DNA of 64,000 bases from Paraflavitalea pollutisoli (GTDB taxonomy: Bacteria > Bacteroidota > Bacteroidia > Chitinophagales > Chitinophagaceae), in contig NZ_JARKMX010000002.1 of NCBI RefSeq assembly GCF_029360705.1, forward strand, positions 558,001-622,000. The letters run 5' to 3'. Positions 10,604 through 18,907 of the stretch are shown one piece after another (within the stretch, counting starts at the first letter, position 1; the number at the start of each line of letters is the position of its first letter). Under the pieces are notes generated by a model, which searched no databases, had not been told where the DNA came from, and saw nothing but the letters and a program-made list of their open reading frames with translations. The position numbers and the translations under genes are program-made.

Positions 10604-10635
10604 TTGAATTGAAGCTTTACCCTATTTTAGTATTG
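10604..10635 (+). promoter_or_regulatory. Candidate promoter of paaZ
   Basis: TTG (10604-10606), 21 nt, then TAGTATTG (10628-10635), one mismatch from TAnnTTTG. A GC-rich imperfect palindrome centred on CCGGTACCGG (about 10652) lies between it and the gene and could bind a regulator. Confidence 0.35.
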
Positions 10636-10693
10636 CTGCTACGGGACCTACCCGGTACCGGTCGGCAGGTATCTTCATAAATTGTATTGCTAT

Positions 10694-12739
10694 ATGACTA
10701 AACTGGCGAATTACGTTACGGGCCAATGGATCACCGGCGACGGTGATGGACAGGCTTTGTACCATGCTGTGAATGGCTCATTGATCGGTCATGCTACTAC
10801 CCAAGGGCTCGACTTCGGCAGTGTGCTCGATTATGGACGCCGCACGGGCGGACCCGCCCTGCGCAAGCTTACTTTTCACGACCGCGGCCGACTACTCAAG
10901 GCCCTGGCACTTCACCTGCGCGATCACCTCGACCGGTTTTACCAGATCAGCTACCAGACCGGCGCCACCAAAGCCGATAGCTGGATCGATATCGAGGGAG
11001 GCATCGGCAATTTATTCTCGTACGCATCCCTGCGCCGTCAATTTCCCGATGAGCCTTTTTGTATCGATGGTGACAGCATTGGGCTCAGCAAGCAAGGCAG
11101 TTTTATCGGGCAACACCTGCTGGTGCCCCGCGAAGGGGTGGCCATCCACATCAATGCCTTCAACTTTCCCGTATGGGGCATGCTGGAAAAGATTGCCGTG
11201 AACCTGCTGGCCGGCATGCCGGCGGTCGTGAAGCCAGCGACCGTGACCTCGTTTCTTACCGAAACTGTTGTACGGGAGATCATTGCTTCAGGGATATTAC
11301 CGGAGGGCTCTTTGCAGTTACTGTGTGGTTCGGCAGGCGACCTGCTCGATCATGTGCAGTCGCAGGATGTCATCACCTTTACCGGTTCTGCCACTACCGG
11401 ACTGAAACTGAAATCTCACCCCCGGGTATTGGCCGAAAGTGTGCCTTTCAATATGGAAGCCGACTCGTTGAATTGTATTGTATTGGGCGGCGATGTGGAA
11501 CCCGGCATGCCCGAGTGGGACATTTTTGTGAAAGAAGTGCGTAAAGAAATGACAGCAAAAGCCGGACAAAAATGTACGGCGATCCGTCGCATTTTCGTTC
11601 CGGCCGGTAAAATAGAAGACGTTTGGAAAGCCATCGCCAAATCGTTGTCGCAAACCACCATTGGCAACCCGCTGAATGAACAGGTGCGCATGGGATCGCT
11701 GGCCGGCCAATCGCAACGCGACGAGGTGCGGGCGCAGGTGCAAAAACTGCTCAGTTCCTCTCAGATCGTTTATGGATCACTGGACAGCGTACAGGTGGTT
11801 GATGCGGATGCAGAAAAAGGCGCGTTTATGAGTCCTTTATTGTTGCTTAACGAGAACCCTTTTGCGGATACAACTGTTCATGAGGTAGAAGCCTTTGGTC
11901 CGGTTAGCACCATTATGCCGTATCAATCACTGGAAGAAGCTACGCAGCTTGCCAGGATGGGCAAGGGATCGCTGGTCTGTTCCATCGTAACGGCCGATAC
12001 CACAATAGCGCGTCATTTTGTATTGGGGGCAGCTTCTCATCATGGCCGCATTCTTGTATTGAACAATGAATGCGCCAAAGAAAGCACCGGCCATGGATCT
12101 CCGCTGCCGATGCTGGTGCATGGAGGTCCCGGACGTGCCGGAGGCGGTGAAGAAATGGGCGGTGTTCGTGGTGTAAAACATTATATGCAGCGGGTGGCTG
12201 TTCAGGGTTCGCCTTCGATGATCACGGCGATCACGAATGTGTACCAGGCAGGAGCAGCCGTACATGAAGATGAAAAACATCCATTCCGCAAATACTTTGA
12301 AGAGCTGTCGATCGGTGATGCCGTGATCACGCACAAACGAACGGTTACGGAAGCGGATATCGTGAACTTTGCCAATGTGAGCTGGGATCATTTCTACGCC
12401 CACACCGATCACACATCGCTGGAGGGTACCATCTTTGAAAAACCAGTGGCCCATGGCTACTTCATTCTGAGTGCAGCGGCGGGTTTGTTTGTCGATGCGA
12501 AGAAGGGACCGGTATTGCTGAACTATGGACTGGAAGAGTGCCGCTTTTTGAAACCTGTGTATGCTGGCACTACCATCGGCGTGAAACTGACCTGTAAGCA
12601 AAAGACGGTACAGGAGAAGAAAGAAGCCAGCGATGTAAAAAAAGGCATCGTAAAATGGCTGGTAGAGGTCAGCGATCAAACCGGTGAAGCGGTGGCCGTA
12701 GCGACTATTCTGACAATGGTGAAACTAAAATTTCAATAA
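10694..12739 (+). CDS. paaZ: PaaZ-type aldehyde dehydrogenase / MaoC hydratase fusion
   Basis: A bifunctional enzyme of aerobic phenylacetate breakdown. The C-terminal hydratase opens the oxepin-CoA ring and the N-terminal dehydrogenase oxidises the resulting semialdehyde. The aldehyde dehydrogenase part covers about residues 1-520, with E255 in FNMEADS and the nucleophile C294 in AGQKCTAIRR. The MaoC hot-dog part (about 535-680) carries the D565-x4-H570 catalytic pair. The ATG at 10694 is preferred over an in-frame start four codons earlier, since MTKLANYV is the natural family start. Only 16 bp separate it from the enoyl-CoA hydratase gene, so the two form an operon. paaE and a TetR gene lie 33 kb away at 46976-48681. 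Confidence 0.92.
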   Translation: MTKLANYVTGQWITGDGDGQALYHAVNGSLIGHATTQGLDFGSVLDYGRRTGGPALRKLTFHDRGRLLKALALHLRDHLDRFYQISYQTGATKADSWIDIEGGIGNLFSYASLRRQFPDEPFCIDGDSIGLSKQGSFIGQHLLVPREGVAIHINAFNFPVWGMLEKIAVNLLAGMPAVVKPATVTSFLTETVVREIIASGILPEGSLQLLCGSAGDLLDHVQSQDVITFTGSATTGLKLKSHPRVLAESVPFNMEADSLNCIVLGGDVEPGMPEWDIFVKEVRKEMTAKAGQKCTAIRRIFVPAGKIEDVWKAIAKSLSQTTIGNPLNEQVRMGSLAGQSQRDEVRAQVQKLLSSSQIVYGSLDSVQVVDADAEKGAFMSPLLLLNENPFADTTVHEVEAFGPVSTIMPYQSLEEATQLARMGKGSLVCSIVTADTTIARHFVLGAASHHGRILVLNNECAKESTGHGSPLPMLVHGGPGRAGGGEEMGGVRGVKHYMQRVAVQGSPSMITAITNVYQAGAAVHEDEKHPFRKYFEELSIGDAVITHKRTVTEADIVNFANVSWDHFYAHTDHTSLEGTIFEKPVAHGYFILSAAAGLFVDAKKGPVLLNYGLEECRFLKPVYAGTTIGVKLTCKQKTVQEKKEASDVKKGIVKWLVEVSDQTGEAVAVATILTMVKLKFQ

Positions 12740-12755
12740 CGTTAATACTTAGCAT

Positions 12756-13529
12756 ATGATCCAAGAAGTGAAAAATGGCTACGTAAAGACTGAAACTCAT
12801 AATGGGGTAACGACGATCGAGTTCTTTCACCCCCAAAGCAATTCATTGCCCCATCGCATATTGGAAGAGCTGCACCATGCCATTCATGGTGCGGGCAACG
12901 AACGCGATACCCGTGTGGTCGTATTGCGCTCCTCGGGTAACGGGGCTTTTTGTGCCGGCGCCTCTTTTGAAGAACTGACGGCCATCAGCACCCAAGAGCA
13001 GGGGCTACATTTTTTCAACGGCTTTGCGCAGGTAATCAATGCCATGCGTAAATGTCCCAAGATGATCATCGCCCGTATACATGGTAAATGTGTGGGAGGC
13101 GGTGTCGGACTGGCAGCAGCGGCCGATTATGCCATTGCGGTAGAAGGAGCCGATGTAAAACTCAGTGAGCTGGCCATCGGTATCGGTCCTTTTGTAGTAG
13201 GACCCGCGGTGGAACGGCGGATCGGGGCGGCAGCTTTTGGACATCTCGCCATCGACGCCGCGATGTGGCGCAGTGCAGACTGGGCCAAACGCAAGAGCCT
13301 GTACGCCGAGCTTCACACCGGTGTAACGGAAATGGATGAAAGCATCGACCGCTTGTCGCACTCATTAGCACATGCCAGCCCGGAAGCCATGCATGAGCTG
13401 AAACAGGTGTTGTGGAAAGGAACGGAACACTGGGATCAATTGCTGCAGGAGCGGGCAGCAATCAGTGGCAAACTCGTATTGAGTACCTTCAGCAAAAATG
13501 CCATTGCGGCGATCAAGAAGAAAAAATAA
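12756..13529 (+). CDS. Enoyl-CoA hydratase/isomerase family protein
   Basis: A 257-residue crotonase-fold protein. The oxyanion-hole segments are visible as FCAGASFEEL (about 65-74) and HGKCVGGGVGLAA (about 109-121). Position next to paaZ suggests the PaaF or PaaG role in phenylacetate breakdown (hydration or isomerisation of ring-opened CoA esters). The usual acidic residue after the second glycine segment appears as E in KLSELAIG, but which of the two reactions it performs cannot be read from sequence. It overlaps no neighbour and ends in a perfect 20-bp hairpin shared with fabG. Confidence 0.85.
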   Translation: MIQEVKNGYVKTETHNGVTTIEFFHPQSNSLPHRILEELHHAIHGAGNERDTRVVVLRSSGNGAFCAGASFEELTAISTQEQGLHFFNGFAQVINAMRKCPKMIIARIHGKCVGGGVGLAAAADYAIAVEGADVKLSELAIGIGPFVVGPAVERRIGAAAFGHLAIDAAMWRSADWAKRKSLYAELHTGVTEMDESIDRLSHSLAHASPEAMHELKQVLWKGTEHWDQLLQERAAISGKLVLSTFSKNAIAAIKKKK

Positions 13530-13556
13530 GCTCAGGCGCGAGCTATGGGTTTGAAT

Positions 13557-13599
13557 AAAAGAAAACAGGGTGTACCGATGGTACACCCTGTTTTCTTTT
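13557..13599. terminator. Bidirectional terminator, paa operon / fabG
   Basis: A perfect 20-bp stem: left arm 13557-13576, loop GAT, right arm 13580-13599. AAAA and TTTT ends give U-tracts on both strands. It overlaps the fabG stop codon. Confidence 0.9.
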
Positions 13600-14353
13600 A
13601 GATATTTAAACCACCGCAGGTGCTGATGACCTGGCCAGTGATGTAAGAGCTAAGGTCGGAAGCGAGGAAGAGGGTGGTATCGGCTACTTCTTCTGCCTTA
13701 CCAAAACGTCCTAAAGGAATTTTCTCGAGGAAAGCCTTGGAAGCATCGCCGTCTTTCAGGTAATGGGTCATATCCGTTTCGATGAAGCCGGGCGCGATGG
13801 CATTGCAACGAATGTTGCGACTACCCAGTTCGTGGGCTACCGACTTGGTGAAACCGATGATGCCTGCTTTGGAGGCGGCATAGCTGCTTTGACCAGCATT
13901 ACCCCGGATACCGATGATCGAACTCATGTTGATAATAGAGCCTTTACGTGCCTTCATCATGGGGCGGATCACCTGCTTCGTCATATTGTATACGCTGTTC
14001 AGGTTTACATTGATCACATCATCCCACTGATCGGGGCTTAAGCGCAACAGAAGATTGTCTTTAGAGATACCGGCGTTGTTGACACATACATCGATGGCGC
14101 CAAATTCTTTTACGACATCATTCACAAACGCTTCGCTGGCGGCAAAATCTGCGGCATTGCTCTGGTAAGCTTTTGCCTTTACACCCAACGCTTCTATTTT
14201 TTGTTGTAAGGTATTCGCTTTTTCTGCACTGCTGTCGCTCACAAAGGTGAAGGCGATATTGGCTCCATGCTCAGCCAATTTTAGGGCAATGGCCTCCCCG
14301 ATTCCCCGGGCAGCACCTGTAACGATGGCCACTTTGTTCTCCAGTAATTTCAT
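13598..14353 (-). CDS. fabG: 3-oxoacyl-[acyl-carrier-protein] reductase
   Basis: FabG reduces 3-oxoacyl-ACP with NADPH in fatty-acid elongation. It is a classic short-chain dehydrogenase of 251 residues: cofactor motif TGAARGIG (12-19), NNAG (92-95), and catalytic S145, Y158 and K162 in the SS...YAASK pattern. The C-terminus ends GQVISTCGGLNI, as in FabG. It is transcribed alone rather than in a fab cluster. Being next to paaZ, it could also be a pathway-specific dehydrogenase, but the sequence looks like housekeeping FabG. Confidence 0.88.
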   Translation of the reverse strand: MKLLENKVAIVTGAARGIGEAIALKLAEHGANIAFTFVSDSSAEKANTLQQKIEALGVKAKAYQSNAADFAASEAFVNDVVKEFGAIDVCVNNAGISKDNLLLRLSPDQWDDVINVNLNSVYNMTKQVIRPMMKARKGSIINMSSIIGIRGNAGQSSYAASKAGIIGFTKSVAHELGSRNIRCNAIAPGFIETDMTHYLKDGDASKAFLEKIPLGRFGKAEEVADTTLFLASDLSSYITGQVISTCGGLNI

Positions 14354-14425
14354 ATTGGTTTTAAATTAAGGCCCGAATGTATTGAAAACATCGAATTTCA
14401 ACAATTTAAGTATGCCGGGAAGCCA

Positions 14426-15265
14426 TTACAGGAGGGCAAAGACGGTCAGGAAGAGAACGAATTTATAGAGCACGTACACGATAAAGGTTTGTACGACGAT
14501 CAAGACCAGTAATAGCAATAGACTGATCGGCCACGGAAACTGGTAGAACCGGGTAATGGCCCGGAAACTGAACAACAGGATCACGGCATACACGAGTATC
14601 GTAAGGACCAGGTCGGCCATACTCCCGGCTCCTCCCAACACAAAATGCAGTGCATTAAGCAAAGCCGGAAAGACCAGGAAGTTCAACAGGATAAAAAAGG
14701 AGTTGAGCTCCGTGGCAAAAACGAGGTTATCATAATACCAGGGTCGCTTGCGGTAACCCAATAGCCATAGGGGAAGCGCGGTAAGTGGTATGATGATAAA
14801 CAGCAGCAGCTTGGACGTGGTAGCCGATTTCTTCGCGAATGTATCCGATAATATCTGCTTCGTCACTTCGGGGTGTGATTGCAGGTAACGTTCTACCCGG
14901 CTGGTAGCATAACCGCCATAGGTGCCATTCTGCCCCATATGCCCCGACAGTGGCATGTTGAGGCCTGAAAAAGCCGGAAACAACAAGTAAATGACGACCA
15001 GCATCAGAAAAAAAGAAAGCGGCCGGAAGTAGGGACGCCGTACGCCGCGGCAGAAGTCGAATGAAAGTTTACCGGGCCGGGTAAGAATAGTCTTCAGGGT
15101 GGTGAAGAACTTACCGTCGAAATGGGTGATGAAATGGAAGGCTTCTTCAAAGAAATGACCAATGTATCGGTCGTGATCGTGCAGTACTTTTTCGCCGCAG
15201 CGATTGCAGTAGTTGCCTGTGAACACCTGTCCACAGTTGACGCATGATACGTTGGATACCTTCAC
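14426..15265 (-). CDS. DUF3667-type membrane protein
   Basis: A 279-residue inner-membrane protein. The N-terminus has a zinc ribbon, CVNCG (9-13) and YCNRCG (19-24). Then come the conserved segment around TRPGKLSFDFCRGVRRPYF and about five hydrophobic helices (roughly residues 85-105, 150-170, 190-210, 220-240, 250-275). This matches the Bacteroidota DUF3667 family, whose function is unknown. It starts 6 bp after the GH3 gene, so the two are co-transcribed. Confidence 0.8.
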   Translation of the reverse strand: MKVSNVSCVNCGQVFTGNYCNRCGEKVLHDHDRYIGHFFEEAFHFITHFDGKFFTTLKTILTRPGKLSFDFCRGVRRPYFRPLSFFLMLVVIYLLFPAFSGLNMPLSGHMGQNGTYGGYATSRVERYLQSHPEVTKQILSDTFAKKSATTSKLLLFIIIPLTALPLWLLGYRKRPWYYDNLVFATELNSFFILLNFLVFPALLNALHFVLGGAGSMADLVLTILVYAVILLFSFRAITRFYQFPWPISLLLLLVLIVVQTFIVYVLYKFVLFLTVFALL

Positions 15266-15271
15266 CGATGT

Positions 15272-16786
15272 TTACAAATTGGCGATCGTTAATATTTCTT
15301 CGAGGTATTTACGCTCGTTGCTGAGGCGGGGCACTTTGTGTTGACCACCCAACTTGCCTTTGCTTTTCAGCCAGGTATTGAAGATACCTTTTTTCAATGA
15401 CCTAAGCAATGGCAGGCGGAGGGCGATGTCTTTATGTCTTTTGGCTTCGTAGTCGCTGTTGATGCTTTTGAGTGCGGCATCGAGCGATTCGGTAAACGCG
15501 TGAAGATCGACCGGTTCTTTTTCAAACTCTACGAGCCATTCATGGGCCCCATTGCCGTTGTCGCTGAAGTAGACCGGGGCTGCAGTATAATCGTTGACGA
15601 TGGCTCCTGTATGCTCGCAGGCGATGGCCATGGCCTTGTCTGTATTATCCTGGATCACTTCTTCACCAAAAGCATTGATATAGTGCTTGAGGCGGCCACT
15701 GACCTTGATCCTGAAAGGCGACAGGGAGGTAAACTGTATCGTATCCCCTACCAGGTAGCGCCACAGACCACCATTGGTACTGATGACCAATGCATAGTTC
15801 TTCCCTAATTCCACTTCACTAAGGCCAATGGTTTGCGGATGGGGCTTGCCATATTCTTCTATGGGCATAAACTCCATGAACACGCCGTGGTCTACAAACA
15901 GCAGCATCCCTTCTTCACCGGGAATGTCCTGTGCCGCAAAGAAACCTTCGCTGGCATTGTACATTTCGAGGTAATGGATCGGCTTGCCGATCAGTTTCTG
16001 AAACTGCTCGCGGTAAGGCGTAAAAGATACACCACCGTGCATATACAATTCGAGGTGTGGCCACACTTCGGCCATGGTGCTTTTGCCGGTGATCTCGAGG
16101 ATGCGCCGGAACAGTACCAGCGTCCAGGTAGGTACACCCGATATGGAGGTTACATTTTCCTTGATGGTGCTTTGCGCCAGCATTTCGATCTTACTTTCCC
16201 ACTCATCCATGAGGGCAATGCTCAGGTCGGGCACCCGCAGCCAATGCCCCCAGAAAGGAGAATTCTGCAGCAGCACGGCGCTCAGGTCGCCATATTGTGC
16301 TTCCTGGTTGAGGGGATTGATGGTATGGCTACCGCCCAGCACCAGCCCCTTGCCGGTCAACAGATCTGATTCGGGATAGAACTGGTAATAAAAGGTCAGC
16401 ACGTCTTTGGCGGCCTTGTAATGGCATTCTTCCAGACTTTCGTCGCTGACGGGTATGAACTTGCTTTTATCGCTCGTGGTGCCGCTGCTCTTGGCAAACC
16501 AGTATATGGGTGTATTCCAAACCACATTCTGCTCGCCTTCCATGGTACGCTGGATATACGGCTTGATATCATCGTACTCGTGTATAGGTACCGTTTGCTT
16601 GAATGACCGGATATTGAAAAGGGAGGCAAAATCGTACTTGCGTCCGAATTCGGTATTCTGGGCAGACGTCACGAGGTCTTGTAATACCTCACGCTGCGCA
16701 TCAACGGGGTTGTTTTTCCACGCTTCGATGCGCCACAGTCGCATGCGGGCCAAAGATGATATGGCAGGCGATAATAGTTTCACCAT
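15272..16786 (-). CDS. GH3-family adenylate-forming enzyme
   Basis: A homologue of plant GH3 enzymes, which join small acids to amino acids through an acyl-adenylate. Visible signatures are YWFAKSSGTTSDKSKFIPVS (phosphate-binding loop, about residue 95), YNASEGFF (about 275) and GGLWRYLVGDT (about 345). The ATG at 16786 is preferred; an in-frame TTG two codons earlier is less likely. Three bases upstream sits TTATTTTG on the minus strand, one mismatch from the -7 box, so the mRNA may be leaderless. Bacterial substrates are unknown. It lies in a minus-strand run between lptB and the DUF3667 gene. Confidence 0.85.
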   Translation of the reverse strand: MVKLLSPAISSLARMRLWRIEAWKNNPVDAQREVLQDLVTSAQNTEFGRKYDFASLFNIRSFKQTVPIHEYDDIKPYIQRTMEGEQNVVWNTPIYWFAKSSGTTSDKSKFIPVSDESLEECHYKAAKDVLTFYYQFYPESDLLTGKGLVLGGSHTINPLNQEAQYGDLSAVLLQNSPFWGHWLRVPDLSIALMDEWESKIEMLAQSTIKENVTSISGVPTWTLVLFRRILEITGKSTMAEVWPHLELYMHGGVSFTPYREQFQKLIGKPIHYLEMYNASEGFFAAQDIPGEEGMLLFVDHGVFMEFMPIEEYGKPHPQTIGLSEVELGKNYALVISTNGGLWRYLVGDTIQFTSLSPFRIKVSGRLKHYINAFGEEVIQDNTDKAMAIACEHTGAIVNDYTAAPVYFSDNGNGAHEWLVEFEKEPVDLHAFTESLDAALKSINSDYEAKRHKDIALRLPLLRSLKKGIFNTWLKSKGKLGGQHKVPRLSNERKYLEEILTIANL

Positions 16787-16868
16787 CGGCAAAATAAAGA
16801 AAAGTAATGAGAGAATCAGGAGCAGCCGGTTGAGCAGCCTGATTTATCACAGTTTTTTAATAGCGGAA

Positions 16869-17675
16869 TTACTCTACGCCGTCAATCTCACGGAGATCCG
16901 ACAGGCTGGCCTGTCCTTTCATCGCTTCTTCGTGCAGGTAATCCTTCCGCTTCAATTCAAAATTGCGGCCAAGGTACAGGCGGCGTACCTGCTCGTTCTC
17001 GGCCAGCTCTTCGGCTGTGCCGTGTTTGAAGATCTTTCCATCGATGAGGAGGTAGGCCCGGTCGCAGATGGAGAGGGTTTCATTAACGTTGTGATCGGTA
17101 ATCAGTATACCAATATTTCTGTATTTGAGGCGGGCAACGACTGTCTGAATGTCCTCTACCGCAATGGGGTCAACGCCAGCAAAAGGTTCGTCGAGGAGGA
17201 TAAATTTGGGATCTACTGCCAGTGCGCGGGCAATTTCTGTACGGCGGCGCTCGCCACCACTGAGGCTATCACCATTGTTCTTGCGAACGTGGTGCAGGCG
17301 AAACTCGTCGAGCAACGCTTCGAGCTTTTCCCGCTGCTGCGCCTTTTTCAGCTTGGTCATCTCTAGTACCGCCATGATATTCTCTTCTACCGTCAGCTTG
17401 CGGAATACGGATGCTTCCTGCGGCAGGTAGCCGATGCCGAGCTGGGCTCTTTTGTACATGGGCAAGCGGGTGATCTCGGTGGTATCGAGGAATACCTGTC
17501 CCTCATCGGGCTTGATGAGGCCTACAACCTGGTAAAAAGTGGTGGTTTTGCCGGCCCCATTGGGTCCCAGCAAACCAACGATCTCTCCCTGCTTTACACT
17601 CACGGAAACATGGTTTACCACGGTACGGTTGCGGTAGATCTTGACGAGGTCGCGGGTATGAATTTCACTGATCAC
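16869..17675 (-). CDS. lptB: LPS export ABC transporter ATP-binding protein
   Basis: LptB powers extraction of lipopolysaccharide from the inner membrane together with LptF/LptG. Walker A is GPNGAGKT, the signature is LSGGERRR, and Walker B is [13 protein letters not shown], followed by the switch histidine in ITDHN. The start is set at the GTG at 17675: a TAnnTTTG box (17694-17701, minus) lies just upstream of it, and the in-frame ATG at 17723 would lie before the promoter and add 16 residues not typical of the family. About 269 residues result, with a C-terminal tail some 25 residues longer than usual. It heads the run lptB, GH3, DUF3667. Confidence 0.93.
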   Translation of the reverse strand: MISEIHTRDLVKIYRNRTVVNHVSVSVKQGEIVGLLGPNGAGKTTTFYQVVGLIKPDEGQVFLDTTEITRLPMYKRAQLGIGYLPQEASVFRKLTVEENIMAVLEMTKLKKAQQREKLEALLDEFRLHHVRKNNGDSLSGGERRRTEIARALAVDPKFILLDEPFAGVDPIAVEDIQTVVARLKYRNIGILITDHNVNETLSICDRAYLLIDGKIFKHGTAEELAENEQVRRLYLGRNFELKRKDYLHEEAMKGQASLSDLREIDGVE

Positions 17676-17693
17676 TTGCTGTAGCTTTAAGGA

Positions 17694-17701
17694 CAAAAAT
17701 A
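17694..17701 (-). promoter_or_regulatory. Promoter -7 box for lptB
   Basis: Reads TATTTTTG on the minus strand, exact TAnnTTTG. Its position decides the GTG start at 17675 over the upstream ATG. Confidence 0.5.
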
Positions 17702-17778
17702 CCGGAACTAATCGATTTGCCATGCCTGCACGGCTCTATTCGCCGCAAAATAATGTTAAACAGTCTGTATGGCAAGTA

Positions 17779-17809
17779 TTTGCCATACGGGATTCCTTGT
17801 TTATGTTTG
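17779..17809 (+). promoter_or_regulatory. Consensus Bacteroidota promoter of metF
   Basis: TTTG (17779-17782), exactly 19 nt, then TATGTTTG (17802-17809). Both elements match the primary sigma consensus of the phylum. Transcription should begin near 17815, giving a leader of about 80 nt. An 8-bp inverted repeat, TATGGCAA / TTGCCATA (17769-17788), overlaps the -33 element and could be an operator. Confidence 0.75.
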
Positions 17810-17896
17810 CACGCTGTTCAATAAAGGCCGTTTGACAGGTCAAATACCCGACAAGCGCGCGAATTGTTGAAAAATACGCAGTTATAACAATTATTC

Positions 17897-18850
17897 ATGA
17901 AAGTTATCGACCATATCCGGCAGGCCAGCAAGCCGTTGATCTCTTTTGAGATCTTACCTCCCTTGAAAGGAAAGACCATCAATTCGATCTTCGATCACCT
18001 GGACCCGCTTATGGAGTTCAAGCCCTCCTTTGTCAACGTTACCTATCACCGCAGTGAGCATGTGTTCAAAAAGAAAGCGGATGGCACTTTTGACAAAGTG
18101 GAAGTAAGAAAACGTCCCGGCACCGTAGGTATCTGCGCCGCCATTATGAACCATTACCGGGTAGATGCCGTTCCACACCTGATCTGCGGCGGGTTCAACA
18201 AGCGCGAAACCGAAGATGCTCTCATCGACCTGAACTTTATCGGGGTTGACAATGTGCTGGTATTACGCGGTGATGCAGCTAAAAATGAGGCTACTTTTGA
18301 ACCAGAACCGGGTGGCAACCGCTACGCCCTCGACCTGCTCAAACAGGTGATCAATCTCAACAATGGTATTTACCTCGAAGAAGATATCCGGGATGGCTTC
18401 CGTACCAAATTCTGTATTGGTGTGGCTGGCTACCCCGAAAAGCACTTCGAAGCGCCTAACCTGCAAAACGACCTGTCGTACCTTAAAGCCAAGGTGGAAG
18501 CCGGCGCCGAGTATGTTGTGACGCAGATGTTCTTCGACAACCAGAAATATTTTGATTTCGTCAAGCGCTGCCGCGAAGAAGGGATCGACATTCCCATTAT
18601 TCCAGGCCTGAAGCCAATTACGAATAAGAAGCAGCTGAGTGTGATACCACGCACCTTCCACGTAGATATTCCTACCGACCTGAGCAATGAGGTCATGAAG
18701 GCCAAGACGGATGCCGACGTAGAGCAGATCGGTACCGAATGGCTGTTACAGCAATCCAGAGAATTGCAGGCGGCCAACGTGCCCGTGCTGCATTATTATA
18801 CCCTGGGAAAGCCCAAGGTGATCTGGAATGTCGTAAAAGAGATCGTATAA
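17897..18850 (+). CDS. metF: Methylenetetrahydrofolate reductase
   Basis: MetF is an FAD enzyme that reduces 5,10-methylene-THF to 5-methyl-THF, the methyl donor for methionine synthesis. Its 317 residues form one TIM barrel. Family signatures include the start SFEILPPLKGK with catalytic Glu, VNVTYH, DNVLVLRGD and the flavin-binding segment after it, and MFFDNQKYFDF. The C-terminus is YYTLGKP. It is a single-gene unit with a strong promoter and a perfect terminator. Confidence 0.96.
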   Translation: MKVIDHIRQASKPLISFEILPPLKGKTINSIFDHLDPLMEFKPSFVNVTYHRSEHVFKKKADGTFDKVEVRKRPGTVGICAAIMNHYRVDAVPHLICGGFNKRETEDALIDLNFIGVDNVLVLRGDAAKNEATFEPEPGGNRYALDLLKQVINLNNGIYLEEDIRDGFRTKFCIGVAGYPEKHFEAPNLQNDLSYLKAKVEAGAEYVVTQMFFDNQKYFDFVKRCREEGIDIPIIPGLKPITNKKQLSVIPRTFHVDIPTDLSNEVMKAKTDADVEQIGTEWLLQQSRELQAANVPVLHYYTLGKPKVIWNVVKEIV

Positions 18851-18870
18851 GTTTTCAACAAAGAGATATA

Positions 18871-18907
18871 ACAAGAAGGCCCGTGCGATCTGCACGGGCC
18901 TTCTTGT
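18871..18907. terminator. Bidirectional terminator metF / PPIase gene
   Basis: A perfect 16-bp stem: left arm 18871-18886, loop GATCT, right arm 18892-18907. It ends at the stop codon of the convergent minus-strand gene. Confidence 0.9.

Noticed and set aside
16810-16842. ATCAGG/CCTGAT inverted repeat between lptB and the GH3 gene
   Set aside because: Weak stem and no U-tract; the two genes are probably co-transcribed through it.
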